Numbered from the stretch's first letter, positions 49,842 to 58,653 are shown. The stretch is 64,000 bases of DNA from Bacillota bacterium (GCA_023423335.1 JAFAFU010000051.1:110324-174323); one strand, 5' to 3'. A program made the numbers and translations. The notes: generated from the sequence alone by a model not told the origin.

Positions 49842-50216
49842 ATGAAGTATTGCTGGACAACGATCCGGGTAAAAAATCTGGATGCATCGATCAAATTTTA
49901 CCGTGAGATTTTAGGGCTTATGGAGAACAAACGATTTCCGGCAGGTCCCGGAGTGGAGATAGCTTTCCTGGGAGAAGGGGAAACCTTAGTGGAGCTGATC
50001 TGCCGGGAGGGGGATAGAAAGCTCGATATCGGCCCGGATATTTCCCTGGGGTTTCAAGCAGGTCCGCTGGAACAGGTGATGGAGCTGCTGAAAGAGAAGG
50101 GGATTGACATCATAAGCGGACCCCATCAGCCGAATCCTCATATGAGATATCTTTTTATTGAGGATCCGAACGACCTTAAGATCCAATTGGTTGAGATAAT
50201 GGAGGAAAAAGAATAG
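49842..50216 (+). CDS. VOC-family (glyoxalase-like) protein
   Basis: A 124-residue vicinal oxygen chelate protein with the two beta-alpha-beta-beta-beta units: TTIRVKNLDASIKFYREILGL and GPHQPNPHMRYLFIEDPNDLKIQLVEI. It keeps a Glu in the last strand (QLVE) and a His in the first strand is replaced by Thr, so a lactoylglutathione lyase function is not assured. ATG 49842 has GAGGAGG eleven bases upstream. A strong terminator follows. Confidence 0.85.
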   Translation: MKYCWTTIRVKNLDASIKFYREILGLMENKRFPAGPGVEIAFLGEGETLVELICREGDRKLDIGPDISLGFQAGPLEQVMELLKEKGIDIISGPHQPNPHMRYLFIEDPNDLKIQLVEIMEEKE

Positions 50217-50226
50217 CGTCAGGATA

Positions 50227-50270
50227 AAAATGGAGCTGTTGCGATTATGTAACAGCTCCATTTTAGTTAA
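50227..50270 (+). terminator. Rho-independent terminator
   Basis: AAAATGGAGCTGTT (50227-50240) pairs perfectly with AACAGCTCCATTTT (50251-50264) followed by AGTTAA. Ends the VOC gene. Confidence 0.85.
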
Positions 50271-50296
50271 ATCGGCGGACGTCAGTCAAATTCTTC

Positions 50297-50354
50297 TTGA
50301 CATTTCCAGACTATAGCAGTAGTATAAATATATAAACTATTACTATAGTCTGGA
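50297..50354 (+). promoter_or_regulatory. Promoter and BlaI-type operator pair
   Basis: TTGACA (50297-50302) with -10 choices TAGTAT (17-base spacer) or TATAAA (20). The perfect 12-bp inverted repeat TCCAGACTATAG (50305-50316) / CTATAGTCTGGA (50343-50354) flanks it. Each arm extends into a TAGTA-type half site, so two operator copies face each other over the -10 and the start, as for BlaI/MecI-controlled promoters. Confidence 0.7.
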
Positions 50355-50365
50355 AAGGAAATAGG

Positions 50366-50731
50366 ATGGAAGGCATAAAGCTATTTGACAGCGAACTTAA
50401 GGTAATGGAAGTGATCTGGGAGAAGGAGCCGATATCCGCCAAGGAAGTCAGCCTGCTTTTGGGGGATGCCATTGGCTGGAATAAGAATACAACCTATACG
50501 ATTCTTAAGAAATTGGTGGATAAAAAGCTGGTTGAACGGAAGGATCCGAATTTTATCTGTACCTCCAGAATTAAGAGAGAAGAAGCCCAGGCTGCCGAAA
50601 CCAACAGTCTGATTGACCGGTTTTACCAGGGCTCCAAGAGGAAATTTTTTGCGGCTTTTCTGCAGAGCGAGAAGCTGACCAGGGAAGAACTGCAAGAGCT
50701 GAAGGATATGATTGATAAGAGTGGAGAATGA
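50366..50731 (+). CDS. blaI: BlaI/MecI/CopY-type repressor
   Basis: A 121-residue winged-helix repressor: LFDSELKVMEVIWEKEPISAKEVSLLL, then the recognition helix region NKNTTYTILKKLVDKKLVERK, and a dimerisation C-terminus (NSLIDRFYQGSKRKFFAAFL). It should bind the inverted repeat just upstream and repress this operon until cut by the M56 peptidase encoded next. Its stop is one base before the downstream ATG. No beta-lactamase or penicillin-binding protein gene is nearby. Confidence 0.92.
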   Translation: MEGIKLFDSELKVMEVIWEKEPISAKEVSLLLGDAIGWNKNTTYTILKKLVDKKLVERKDPNFICTSRIKREEAQAAETNSLIDRFYQGSKRKFFAAFLQSEKLTREELQELKDMIDKSGE

Positions 50732-50732
50732 T

Positions 50733-51677
50733 ATGCTGCATGAGATGTTTTATTGGATTCTGAATATGAGTATCCTGGGAACCGTATATGGATTGCTGTT
50801 GTACTTACTGAGGCTGATAAAGGGCTTTCCCAGGTTCGGAAGCTATGCTTTGTGGGGAGTCGTGGGGCTTAGGCTGCTTTGCCCGGTGGGCTTTTCCAGC
50901 AGGTATAGTCTCTTAAGCCTGATCTCGCGGGCTATTCTAAAGGTGAGTGTCAGATCTGTCACCGTATATGAGAAGACCGGAGCACCGGGCATCCTTCCGG
51001 AACTGACCCTGTCGAATTCAATTCAGGCCGCTTCGGATTATGCTCCGCTGACCTATAAGACGAATCTCCTGGAGAACTTTTTTCAGGTTGCCTCCGTTAT
51101 CTGGGGTATTGTCTCTGCAGCAACGGTACTGACGGTGCTGGCTCTGTATCTGCTATCTGTCACGGAGCTAAAAAAAGCAGAACACGTAAGGGATAATATT
51201 TATAAGGGATCTATGGTGGACACGCCGACGGTATTTGGGATAATCAGGCCAAGGATCGTACTGCCCGCAGGGGGCGATCCGGAATATCTGGAGCAGGTAT
51301 TGCTTCATGAGAGGATTCATATCAAGCGAAGGGATAATCTCTGGAGGATGCTTGCGATGCTGACAGCCTGTCTTCATTGGTTCAATCCCTTTGTCTGGTT
51401 CTTTTTAAAAAGCTTTCTGAGTGACTGTGAGCTGGCCTGTGATGCAAGGGCTGTGAAGCATATGAAGACGGAGGACAGGAAGGACTATGCCAGAGCACTT
51501 CTTAAGCTCGGTACCAAGGATATGACGGTATTTTCATCAGCCTTCGGGAGCAGCAGGGTAAAGGTCCGGATCCGGTCAGTCCTGACCTACAGGAAACTGA
51601 CCATGTTTTCGTCGGCTTGTTTCCTGCTGATGGTATTGGTCATTGCATTTATGCTGTTAACAAACAAGGTGGTCTGA
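50733..51677 (+). CDS. BlaR1-like M56 membrane peptidase without sensor domain
   Basis: A 314-residue integral membrane metalloprotease. Two or three N-terminal helices precede the zinc motif HERIH in LLHERIHIKRRDNLWR, followed by two hydrophobic segments (HWFNPFVWFFL and the C-terminal helix). ELACDARAV supplies the further Glu/Asp ligand. Full BlaR1 has an extracellular penicillin-binding domain of about 250 residues; here the protein ends at the last helix, so the signal must come from elsewhere. ATG 50733 (GGAG eight bases away) is coupled to blaI. Confidence 0.9.
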   Translation: MLHEMFYWILNMSILGTVYGLLLYLLRLIKGFPRFGSYALWGVVGLRLLCPVGFSSRYSLLSLISRAILKVSVRSVTVYEKTGAPGILPELTLSNSIQAASDYAPLTYKTNLLENFFQVASVIWGIVSAATVLTVLALYLLSVTELKKAEHVRDNIYKGSMVDTPTVFGIIRPRIVLPAGGDPEYLEQVLLHERIHIKRRDNLWRMLAMLTACLHWFNPFVWFFLKSFLSDCELACDARAVKHMKTEDRKDYARALLKLGTKDMTVFSSAFGSSRVKVRIRSVLTYRKLTMFSSACFLLMVLVIAFMLLTNKVV

Positions 51678-51734
51678 CATTTCACTGAAAAAGTATAACG
51701 GACTGCGGTTCCAGGCTCTTAAGGAGGGATTATA

Positions 51735-53756
51735 TTGAAGTTGAAGCAGGAAAAGGGATTGTATTTTTTTACCCTTATGTTATTTATACTATACTTTCTG
51801 TCCGGGGCTTTTTTGACCAGCTGCGGAGCTAAAGAAGCGGCGGAACAAAACGAGGACAAAGAACCGGTTTCTGCGGGGGAGCTTTCGGGAAACCGGGAGA
51901 CTTCCAAGGGAGTCTTGCCTGAGCCGGCCTCTGCCTTTGAGACGAGTTGGGGCGGCGATATCTATTACAGTGACATCACCTATGAGGCAGTGGAGGATTA
52001 TCTGAGAATACTGCAGGATAATGGGTGGATTAACGTGGAGGTTATCCCCGGACTGTTTGATGGGAGCAGCGGGATATCCCCGGATGAGCCGTTTGCGTAT
52101 CTATATAATTCTCCCTCCGGCCTTCCGGAAGGAATCACCGGACTTATCCTGTCGGACGGAAAGGATCTTTTGCAATTAGTAATCACAATCGAGAGCAAGG
52201 AAAGCCCGATGGGCAACAGCATCCTGGTCCGGTTGGAGAAAGGGGTGTCAGGGGAAATGGCAGCGGGACGCAAGGATGCCCTGACCATTCAGGAAGCCCT
52301 GGCACTAATACAACCGGAAGTGGACCGTCTGGTGGATAACAACGAGATATCGGCGGGCAGACAAAAAATCATTGGTCTGTTTGAAATATTTATTGAGGAT
52401 GCCTATGAGAAAATGGGACTTCAGGCATATGCCGCAATCAGTAATTCCGGGGTTACCGGCAGCTTCTTGATCTGTAACGGCCAGGTTCTGCATGTCATGG
52501 GGTATCTGGAAGAGGCCTGCGTAGCGGATCTGGACGGGAATGGAAGATATGAGCTGCTGGACCTTTTTGGCTTCGGTTCGGGAATTTATCGTATCGAGTT
52601 ATCGGCCTATGAATATGGCAGGCCGGTTTATGTCAGCTCCTATGCGGAGGTTCTCCACCAAAAATACAGCAACTGCCTGATTCCCGACCAGGGGTATGGG
52701 GAGCTTGCCTTTTATAAGATCAGCGATTCCGAGGTAAGGCTGATTGGAAATGAAACCGATTATGGTAAATTGGTGATAGAGGATCTGTATCTGGTACCGG
52801 AGAACCTGGAGGATTTCCCCTTCCGTCAATGGAAGGATGTCTTTGACCAGAGCCGTCTCCCTGAAATTGATAAGAGGATACCGGAGGAGGTGCCGGACAT
52901 TGTAATCTCCGTGGATGGAAGGAGCCTGGATTATGTCACCAAGGCAACAAAATGGGATGGGATAACCGAAGATTATAATACGGTCCGGATAGCCCGTGAG
53001 ATTATGGATCAGGGAAATTTTGTACCGACCTACGGTTTGGGCTTTGGAATGGATGCCGGATATTTTATTGAGATGGATTTCGGTGACTATATCCCGGATA
53101 CCATTCAGGTGAAGGATGCGATACTGGAGGATAACGGCAATATCCGATACGGCTCCAAGCTGGTGATGGACAGAGAGGTTGAAATTCTGGATGACAGACA
53201 GGCCGGTTTCGGACTGGTACAGCATATGGCTTACATGCTAAGCTCTTATTCCGGAGATTATATGAGGGACTGGTACCGGATATTCCATGTAATCTGCACC
53301 TGGGGAGAGAAGGAGGCCGTCTATACCTTTATCATCAATACCGGGAAGGAAGAGAAGGTAACTGAAATCACGGACCATGATTTTTTGGTGCCCGGCGGAA
53401 ATTACTCTATGCTTTCATCCAGTTGGGGGGTCGGGCTTCAGATTAATACAAAATCCGGGGAGCTTCCGGAGCAATTTATGATCGAATGGCAGGTAAGCGG
53501 GGGAGAGATCAGAACCTGGAGGGAGGAATATCGGAAACCCTTTGAGATTGCCGATAAACACCACGGACACCCGATGACTTCCTCTTTCGATGCCAATGGG
53601 GGAGCGGTCATATGGCACCCGACCACCTATGAGAACGGTGAGAGAGCTCACATCAAAGCATTCCTTTACCGGAATGCCGGGGATAAGAGCCCGGCAGCAG
53701 TCTCTGAGATTACCCTGATCTGTGAAAATGGAAACTGGAAGGAGAAGCCGGAATAA
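51735..53756 (+). CDS. Large lipoprotein of unknown function
   Basis: A 673-residue lipoprotein: helix YFFTLMLFILYFLSGAFLTSC with lipobox Cys, then a Glu-rich linker. The body has an N-terminal unit with YEAVEDYLRILQDNGWINVEV (similar to DUF6591/DUF4854-like units), a calcium-like motif VADLDGNGRYELLDL, and a C-terminal beta-rich domain. No known fold is certain. Start is TTG 51735, five bases after AAGGAGGGA. It stands right after the M56 peptidase (58 bases) and may be its client or output. Confidence 0.65.
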   Translation: MKLKQEKGLYFFTLMLFILYFLSGAFLTSCGAKEAAEQNEDKEPVSAGELSGNRETSKGVLPEPASAFETSWGGDIYYSDITYEAVEDYLRILQDNGWINVEVIPGLFDGSSGISPDEPFAYLYNSPSGLPEGITGLILSDGKDLLQLVITIESKESPMGNSILVRLEKGVSGEMAAGRKDALTIQEALALIQPEVDRLVDNNEISAGRQKIIGLFEIFIEDAYEKMGLQAYAAISNSGVTGSFLICNGQVLHVMGYLEEACVADLDGNGRYELLDLFGFGSGIYRIELSAYEYGRPVYVSSYAEVLHQKYSNCLIPDQGYGELAFYKISDSEVRLIGNETDYGKLVIEDLYLVPENLEDFPFRQWKDVFDQSRLPEIDKRIPEEVPDIVISVDGRSLDYVTKATKWDGITEDYNTVRIAREIMDQGNFVPTYGLGFGMDAGYFIEMDFGDYIPDTIQVKDAILEDNGNIRYGSKLVMDREVEILDDRQAGFGLVQHMAYMLSSYSGDYMRDWYRIFHVICTWGEKEAVYTFIINTGKEEKVTEITDHDFLVPGGNYSMLSSSWGVGLQINTKSGELPEQFMIEWQVSGGEIRTWREEYRKPFEIADKHHGHPMTSSFDANGGAVIWHPTTYENGERAHIKAFLYRNAGDKSPAAVSEITLICENGNWKEKPE

Positions 53757-53908
53757 AGCGGCTATAAATTCTGCCTGAATCATGGCGGCCGTAGGGGTAA
53801 AATGCAGACAGCAGCAGTAAGGGAAAATATAACAATTATGAAACTCTCCGCAGAGTTATGTCGTCTAACCATAAGAAGCAGATTACCAATATAGAACGGA
53901 GGTTGCCT

Positions 53909-55231
53909 ATGAAGAGAATATTTGTTGCTTATTGTCTGTTCATCATCCTCGCGGGAGGGATCTTGTCCGGCTGCAGCAGCCGGGCAACGGCATCCGAACC
54001 GCTGAACGGAAAGGACGCTATAAAGGAATATGACGAGATGGTCGAGCTGGAGACTTTGGATAAGGCCTATATTGAAGGACAGAAGGATTTTGCTTATGGG
54101 ATATTCAATGCTCTGCAGGATGGAGAAAATATCTTCATCTCACCCTACAGCATTGCTACGGCCTTGTCCATGCTGTATAACGGAGCAGATACCGGGACGA
54201 GAGAGGAGATGGCACAGCTTTTCGGATATGATCTGCTGCCGGGATATACTCCGGATCACAGCGAGGCGGCCAATCACTATGTGAACGCGAACAACAAACT
54301 GCGGATGGAACTCATGCAGGCAGCAGATCCCAAGGTGAAGATAAACGTTGCAAATTCGATTTGGCTGGCACAGGACGGGGAATTTGGCGACCGGCTGGAA
54401 ACGGTATTATTGGCCCCGGCCCGCTATTATTATAATGGTGATATCTTCAGTGTGGATTTTACAAAAGAGGAGACCCTGAAGGAGGTTAACAGCTGGGTAT
54501 CAAAGAAGACCGAAGGAATGATTGACCCATTTCTTGACAATTTTTCTGACCCGGAGCTGCTGCGGGTATTTCTTGCAAATGCGGTTTATTTTAACGGGGA
54601 GTGGACGCTTCCCTTTGAACCGAAGGATACAAGGGAGGCACCGTTCTATGGAGAAGAGTCGAAAACCTCTATTGAAATGATGCATCTTTTTAAGGAAAAA
54701 TTCCGGTATTATAGTGAGGGAGGAATTCAGGGAGTAGTCCTTCCTTACGGAGATGGCAGGATTGTCATGGACATCCTGATTCCGGAGGATAAACAGCAAT
54801 CCATCCGGGATCTTACGGAAGGATTGCCCCCGGAAGAACTGGACGGATTTCTTCATAAGCTGGAGACCTCCGATGAAGTGAAAATCGATACCCTCGGAAT
54901 ACCGAAGTTTGAGCTGGAATACGGTCTGGTGAATCTGAATAACGCATTGGCCGGAATGGGAATGGAGGAGGCATTTCTTCCGGAGGCAGCAGATTTTGAG
55001 CTGATCGGGGAGCAGCTATATGTCAGCCGCGTTGCCCATAAAGCGATCATCCGGGTCGAGGAATGGGGAACAGAAGCCTCCGCCGCCACCGGTATTGAGG
55101 TGGATACAACATCAGCGGTGATGGATCCGCCGTTAAATTTTATTGCAGATGTACCATTTTTGTTCTTCATCCGGGATACCGGTACGGATACCGTATTATT
55201 CATGGGCAGTATGAACCAGCCGAAACATTAG
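53909..55231 (+). CDS. Lipoprotein serpin (serine protease inhibitor)
   Basis: A 440-residue cell-surface serpin. The lipoprotein signal ends in GILSGC, leaving the inhibitor attached to the membrane. Serpin signatures: NIFISPYSIATALSMLYNGADTGTREEM near the N-terminus, NAVYFNGEWTLPFE, and the hinge EWGTEASAAT that allows loop insertion, pointing to an active inhibitor. The reactive loop reads about IEVDTTSAVMD, placing P1 near Thr-Thr/Ser (inference). The conserved end PFLFFIRDTGTDTVLFMG is intact. ATG 53909 follows CGGAGGT. Likely counters host or competing bacterial proteases. Confidence 0.93.
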   Translation: MKRIFVAYCLFIILAGGILSGCSSRATASEPLNGKDAIKEYDEMVELETLDKAYIEGQKDFAYGIFNALQDGENIFISPYSIATALSMLYNGADTGTREEMAQLFGYDLLPGYTPDHSEAANHYVNANNKLRMELMQAADPKVKINVANSIWLAQDGEFGDRLETVLLAPARYYYNGDIFSVDFTKEETLKEVNSWVSKKTEGMIDPFLDNFSDPELLRVFLANAVYFNGEWTLPFEPKDTREAPFYGEESKTSIEMMHLFKEKFRYYSEGGIQGVVLPYGDGRIVMDILIPEDKQQSIRDLTEGLPPEELDGFLHKLETSDEVKIDTLGIPKFELEYGLVNLNNALAGMGMEEAFLPEAADFELIGEQLYVSRVAHKAIIRVEEWGTEASAATGIEVDTTSAVMDPPLNFIADVPFLFFIRDTGTDTVLFMGSMNQPKH

Positions 55232-55241
55232 GAAAGAAATG

Positions 55242-55280
55242 CAGGGCACTGTAAGCGGGAGCTTACAGTGCCCTGTTTTG
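55242..55280 (+). terminator. Rho-independent terminator of the serpin gene
   Basis: A perfect 15-bp stem CAGGGCACTGTAAGC (55242-55256) / GCTTACAGTGCCCTG (55261-55275) with a GGGA loop, followed by TTTTGG. Confidence 0.88.
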
Positions 55281-55325
55281 GTGTTCCTTTAAGGAAGATC
55301 GGATAAACATTTTTTCTGATAAATG

Positions 55326-56354
55326 CTACTTCGCGGTCGCTCCTGCCTTATCCACTACGGTTAAGAATTCTCCTATGCTGACGGTTACGGAGGAGGTCAG
55401 ATCTGCCGCTGTGGGAGCACCCTCGTCGTTTAAGGCAATCGCCTTTACATCGGCCGGGGTCTTACCTGTTATGTAATTGGAGAAGGACTTGGCCTGTTCA
55501 AACCATTCCTTGCCGATGCCGGAGCTTTTCTTCATACCATAGCCGTCACCCAGTTCGTTCTTGGTTTTGAATTCTGCAGTTAGATCGGAAGTGATTTTAC
55601 CCTCCTTTGAGAAAGCGATGTTGGCCTGGGAGGCATCGATGATGCTGCTGGTAATCTTGCCGTCCTTATCCAAGGTAATGGCCCCGTAGAAGGTATATGG
55701 CTGTGCAAGACCATCCCCGTCAGCGGCATTTTTGGAGTGGCCTGTTCCGGAGATTATTCCAAGGCCGAGTCTGTCATTTGCAAAAGCGCCCAGATCCTGT
55801 GCATTACCTGCAGCCTTTTCAATTGCGGCCAGAATATCACTGACGGTAACTGTGACACCGGCGGTCAGATCGGCAGAGGTCGGAACCCCTTTCTCGTTTA
55901 AGGCAATGCCCTTTACGTCCGCCACAGTTTTTCCGATCACGTAATTTTCCAGTGCCTTGGCCTGTTCGAACCATTCTTTGCCGATACCGGAATTCTTCTT
56001 CATGTCATAAGCATCACCTAATTCTTTCTTGGAGACAAATTCTGCGGCCATATCCGTAGTTAATTCGCCGGCAGCAGAGAAGTTAATCTTCGTCTGAACC
56101 GCATCAATCACACAATTTGTAATGATACCTTTGCTGTCAATAAGAACAGCCACCGCGGTGGAATCAGCCTGTGCCAGTCCGTCTGCCTCTGAGGTTGCAT
56201 CCTTGGATTTATCGGCAGAGGTGATAACTGCCAGGCCGGTTTTTGCCGTCCCTCCGGCGGCAGCATCGGTGTCCTTGGACTTATCCCCGGAGCAGGCAGT
56301 GAAGGCTGTCATGATCATAGCGGTGCATAAAAGCAGTGATAATAATTTCTTCAT
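55326..56354 (-). CDS. Lipoprotein with an internal duplication
   Basis: A 342-residue lipoprotein (signal LLSLLLCTAMIMTAFTAC) built of two copies of a domain of about 145 residues. Both copies contain DGLAQ, an I-I-DA core (IDAVQTKINFS versus IDASQANIAFS), KELGD/NELGD-YGMKK, and SGIGKEWFEQAK plus NY-IGKT-ADVK-IALN. It resembles extracellular FMN-binding-related proteins of Clostridia, but no T-type flavinylation motif (SGAT) is visible, so I leave the function open. Start is behind GGAGG. Convergent with the serpin terminator. Confidence 0.75.
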   Translation of the reverse strand: MKKLLSLLLCTAMIMTAFTACSGDKSKDTDAAAGGTAKTGLAVITSADKSKDATSEADGLAQADSTAVAVLIDSKGIITNCVIDAVQTKINFSAAGELTTDMAAEFVSKKELGDAYDMKKNSGIGKEWFEQAKALENYVIGKTVADVKGIALNEKGVPTSADLTAGVTVTVSDILAAIEKAAGNAQDLGAFANDRLGLGIISGTGHSKNAADGDGLAQPYTFYGAITLDKDGKITSSIIDASQANIAFSKEGKITSDLTAEFKTKNELGDGYGMKKSSGIGKEWFEQAKSFSNYITGKTPADVKAIALNDEGAPTAADLTSSVTVSIGEFLTVVDKAGATAK

Positions 56355-56524
56355 ACTTAAACCTCCCTCTTATATTAGGATAGTATATGGATAATCAAAT
56401 AATACCACATTTTTCCTTTTTGGTCAAATATGATGTGATAATTCAGCGAAAACGGGCCAGATATCCGACAATATAAGAAAGCTATCTGAATATTTGACAG
56501 AAGTCTCCGAAAATTCAATAATGA

Positions 56525-56553
56525 TTGAATTTCGTAAATATTGTTGCTATAAT
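56525..56553 (+). promoter_or_regulatory. Promoter of the STAS-like gene
   Basis: TTGAAT (56525-56530), 17 bases, TATAAT (56548-56553), 47 bases before the ATG. Confidence 0.75.
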
Positions 56554-56600
56554 AAGTTTATAAAAATAGTCTTAATTTCCTATAAGGGAGAGGTAAAATT

Positions 56601-57002
56601 ATGAGGGTAACAAATACATTTTACGGTTTTTATTCAGAACTTCCCGGCCGCAATATAGTTATGTCTTATGGGAGCGGAATATGGACAACGGAATATGTGG
56701 ATGCATTATTGGCGGATGCCCTCAAGGTTGGAAAGCGATTCAATGGTCCGTGGGCCTATATCGTTGATCCGAGAGGGATTGACCCGGGGATTTCCCAAGA
56801 GGTACTGGACCGGTTCATTGAGATGCATGCGTGTTTGGAAAGAGAAGGCTGTACGGCCCTTGCTTTTCTTGATTTCAATAATGCAGCTATGAAGCGGTTG
56901 TCACAAATGTATCAGGATAACGCCGCCGGTTCTACATTGACTGTCGGGTATTTTGATACGGAGATGGAAGCTTTTGACTGGCTCCGCGGACTTGGTTTCT
57001 GA
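56601..57002 (+). CDS. Small cytoplasmic protein, STAS/SpoIIAA-like
   Basis: A 133-residue protein resembling the SpoIIAA-like/STAS fold: an N-terminal strand-turn NIVMSYGSGIWTTEYVDALLADALKVG, a central PWAYIVDPRGID strand, a helix and a C-terminal TLTVGYFDTEMEAFDWLRGLGF. In relatives the last helix (DTEMEAFDWL) is the hallmark. Role unknown. GGGAGAGG precedes the ATG. Its own promoter and a following lysine riboswitch gene mark it as monocistronic. Confidence 0.65.
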   Translation: MRVTNTFYGFYSELPGRNIVMSYGSGIWTTEYVDALLADALKVGKRFNGPWAYIVDPRGIDPGISQEVLDRFIEMHACLEREGCTALAFLDFNNAAMKRLSQMYQDNAAGSTLTVGYFDTEMEAFDWLRGLGF

Positions 57003-57072
57003 AAGAAATAAAGTTATTATGAAAGATACCGGGAATAAATTGAGGTTTACATAATATACCAAAGGCTTTTGT

Positions 57073-57101
57073 TTGACAGTGATAGCTTAGTATGATATGA
57101 T
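57073..57101 (+). promoter_or_regulatory. Promoter of the lysine-riboswitch operon
   Basis: TTGACA (57073-57078), 17 bases, TATGAT (57096-57101); transcription would start near 57108, just ahead of the aptamer. Confidence 0.85.
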
Positions 57102-57116
57102 ACCATTAATTTTATA

Positions 57117-57290
57117 GGATTGATAGAGGCGTACTGGACAAGAGTAAATAAGCGGAGACTTCAGAGGTGTCGATAATGCTTACGGAAAGGGGATAGTACC
57201 GAAGGATGGACTGACCCTGACGGTTCGTTACTGGTTGCAAGGTTAAGAGCTTTGTGATTGTCACCTGGGTTGGTGGAGTGCTATCTTGTT
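57117..57290 (+). ncRNA. Lysine riboswitch (L box) aptamer
   Basis: The conserved skeleton of the L box is present in order: GATAGAGGCG (57122-57131), AGAGTAA (57141-57147), GGAAAGGGGATAGTACCGAAG (57184-57203 region), CTGG (57231-57234), and TTGTCACC...GGTGGAGTGCTATC (57259-57285). Stem P1 is GATAG (57122-57126) with CTATC (57281-57285), and the P5 stem is CACC/GGTG. Bound lysine should favour the terminator at 57317-57348 and stop expression of the oxidoreductase and transporter. Identified from memory of the B. subtilis lysC leader layout. Confidence 0.9.
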
Positions 57291-57316
57291 TGCTTCAGGG
57301 AAATAGGAATTGGAAC

Positions 57317-57348
57317 AGGCAATTGGCATATGGCCGGTTGCTTTTTTT
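57317..57348 (+). terminator. Riboswitch-controlled terminator
   Basis: GCAATTGGC (57319-57327) pairs with GCCGGTTGC (57333-57341) with two G-U pairs, followed by seven T. AATTG at 57308-57312 can pair with CAATT (57320-57324) as an alternative antiterminator stem. Confidence 0.85.
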
Positions 57349-57378
57349 ATGCAGGGTTTTATTAGGAGGCGAAAGACA

Positions 57379-58653
57379 ATGACAGAGATAGTAATCGTCG
57401 GCGGCGGCTGGGCCGGCTGTGCAGCAGCGGTAAGTGCTGTTAAAGCAGGAGCATCGGTAACTCTTCTTGAGAGGACGGATATGCTTCTGGGGACAGGACT
57501 GGTCGGCGGAATTATGAGAAACAACGGCAGATTCACTGCGACAGAGGAAATGATTGCAATGGGTGGCGGAGATTTGTTCGAAATATGTGACAGAACAGCA
57601 AGACATAGAAATATCACCTTTCCGGGCCATCAGCATGCAACTCTTTATGATATTGCAAAAACTCCGGCGGAGATTACGGAGTACCTGAAGGAACTGGGAA
57701 TAAAGATTATCTATGAGGCAAGAGTAATTGAAATAAGGATGGAGGGCCGTAAGCTTAAGTCGGTTAAGGATCAAATGGGCCGTGAATTTATCGGAGATAC
57801 CTTTATTGATGCCACCGGAACCGCAGGGCCTATGAATAACTGCGCCAAATACGGTAACGGCTGTGCAATGTGTATTCTGCGCTGCCCTACTTTTGGAGGA
57901 AGAGTCAGTCTGACCGGCCTTGCCGGAGTGGAGGAAGTGGTAGGCAGGAAAGCGAACGGGACGATCGGAGCGATGAGCGGTTCCTGTAAGCTGTATAAGG
58001 AATCCTTATCCCGGGAGATCCAGGAAGAGCTGAATACCAAGGGTGTGGCCATCATTCAGGTGCCGGAGGAGGTAAAAGAGGATCATCTCGGCGTAAAGGC
58101 CTGTCAGCAATACGCCCTGGATGCGTTCAGGGACAATGTGATTTTATTGGATACGGGACATGCCAAGCTGATGACTCCGTTCTACACCTTGGACTTATTG
58201 AGAAAAATCCCCGGGTTCGAGAACGCCCGGTATGAAGACCCCTATTCCGGCGGTAAGGGGAACTCCATGCGATATTTTGCTATGGCACCCAGGGATAACT
58301 GCCTGAAGGTACAATCGGTGGATAACCTCTTTTGCGCAGGTGAGAAAGCAGGCTTGCTGGTGGGTCATACGGAAGCCATGGTTACCGGAACCCTGGCCGG
58401 ACACAACAGCGTAAAGCATACGCTGGGTATGGAGCTTCTTTCGCTGCCTACGGAGCTGGCGGCGGGAGACGCTATTTCTTATGTGAAGGAAGCGATGCAG
58501 ACCGAAGAAGGCCTGGGGTTAAAATATACCTTCTCCGGCTCCGTGTATTTTGAGCGTATGAAAATGCGGAAGCTGTACACAATCAATGCCGGTGAGATCC
58601 GGGATAAGGTGGAAGCCTTGGGGCTTACGGGAGTATTTGGCCGGAAGCTGTAA
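57379..58653 (+). CDS. FAD-dependent oxidoreductase under lysine riboswitch control
   Basis: A 424-residue flavoprotein. The N-terminal FAD loop is GGGWAGCAAAVSAVKAGASVTLLER (GxGxxG at 8-13, Glu31 binding ribose). A second FAD site appears as IDATGTAGPMNNCAKYG, and the C-terminal DNLFCAGEKAGLLVGHTEAMVTG closes the fold, similar to GidA/FAD_oxidored proteins. Four cysteines at 155, 162, 165 and 169 (GCAMCILRCP) could bind an Fe-S cluster; this is only pattern-based. The substrate is unknown. Repression by lysine implies a role in lysine acquisition or synthesis together with the transporter that starts 60 bases after its stop. ATG has AGGAGG nine bases upstream. Confidence 0.82.
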   Translation: MTEIVIVGGGWAGCAAAVSAVKAGASVTLLERTDMLLGTGLVGGIMRNNGRFTATEEMIAMGGGDLFEICDRTARHRNITFPGHQHATLYDIAKTPAEITEYLKELGIKIIYEARVIEIRMEGRKLKSVKDQMGREFIGDTFIDATGTAGPMNNCAKYGNGCAMCILRCPTFGGRVSLTGLAGVEEVVGRKANGTIGAMSGSCKLYKESLSREIQEELNTKGVAIIQVPEEVKEDHLGVKACQQYALDAFRDNVILLDTGHAKLMTPFYTLDLLRKIPGFENARYEDPYSGGKGNSMRYFAMAPRDNCLKVQSVDNLFCAGEKAGLLVGHTEAMVTGTLAGHNSVKHTLGMELLSLPTELAAGDAISYVKEAMQTEEGLGLKYTFSGSVYFERMKMRKLYTINAGEIRDKVEALGLTGVFGRKL

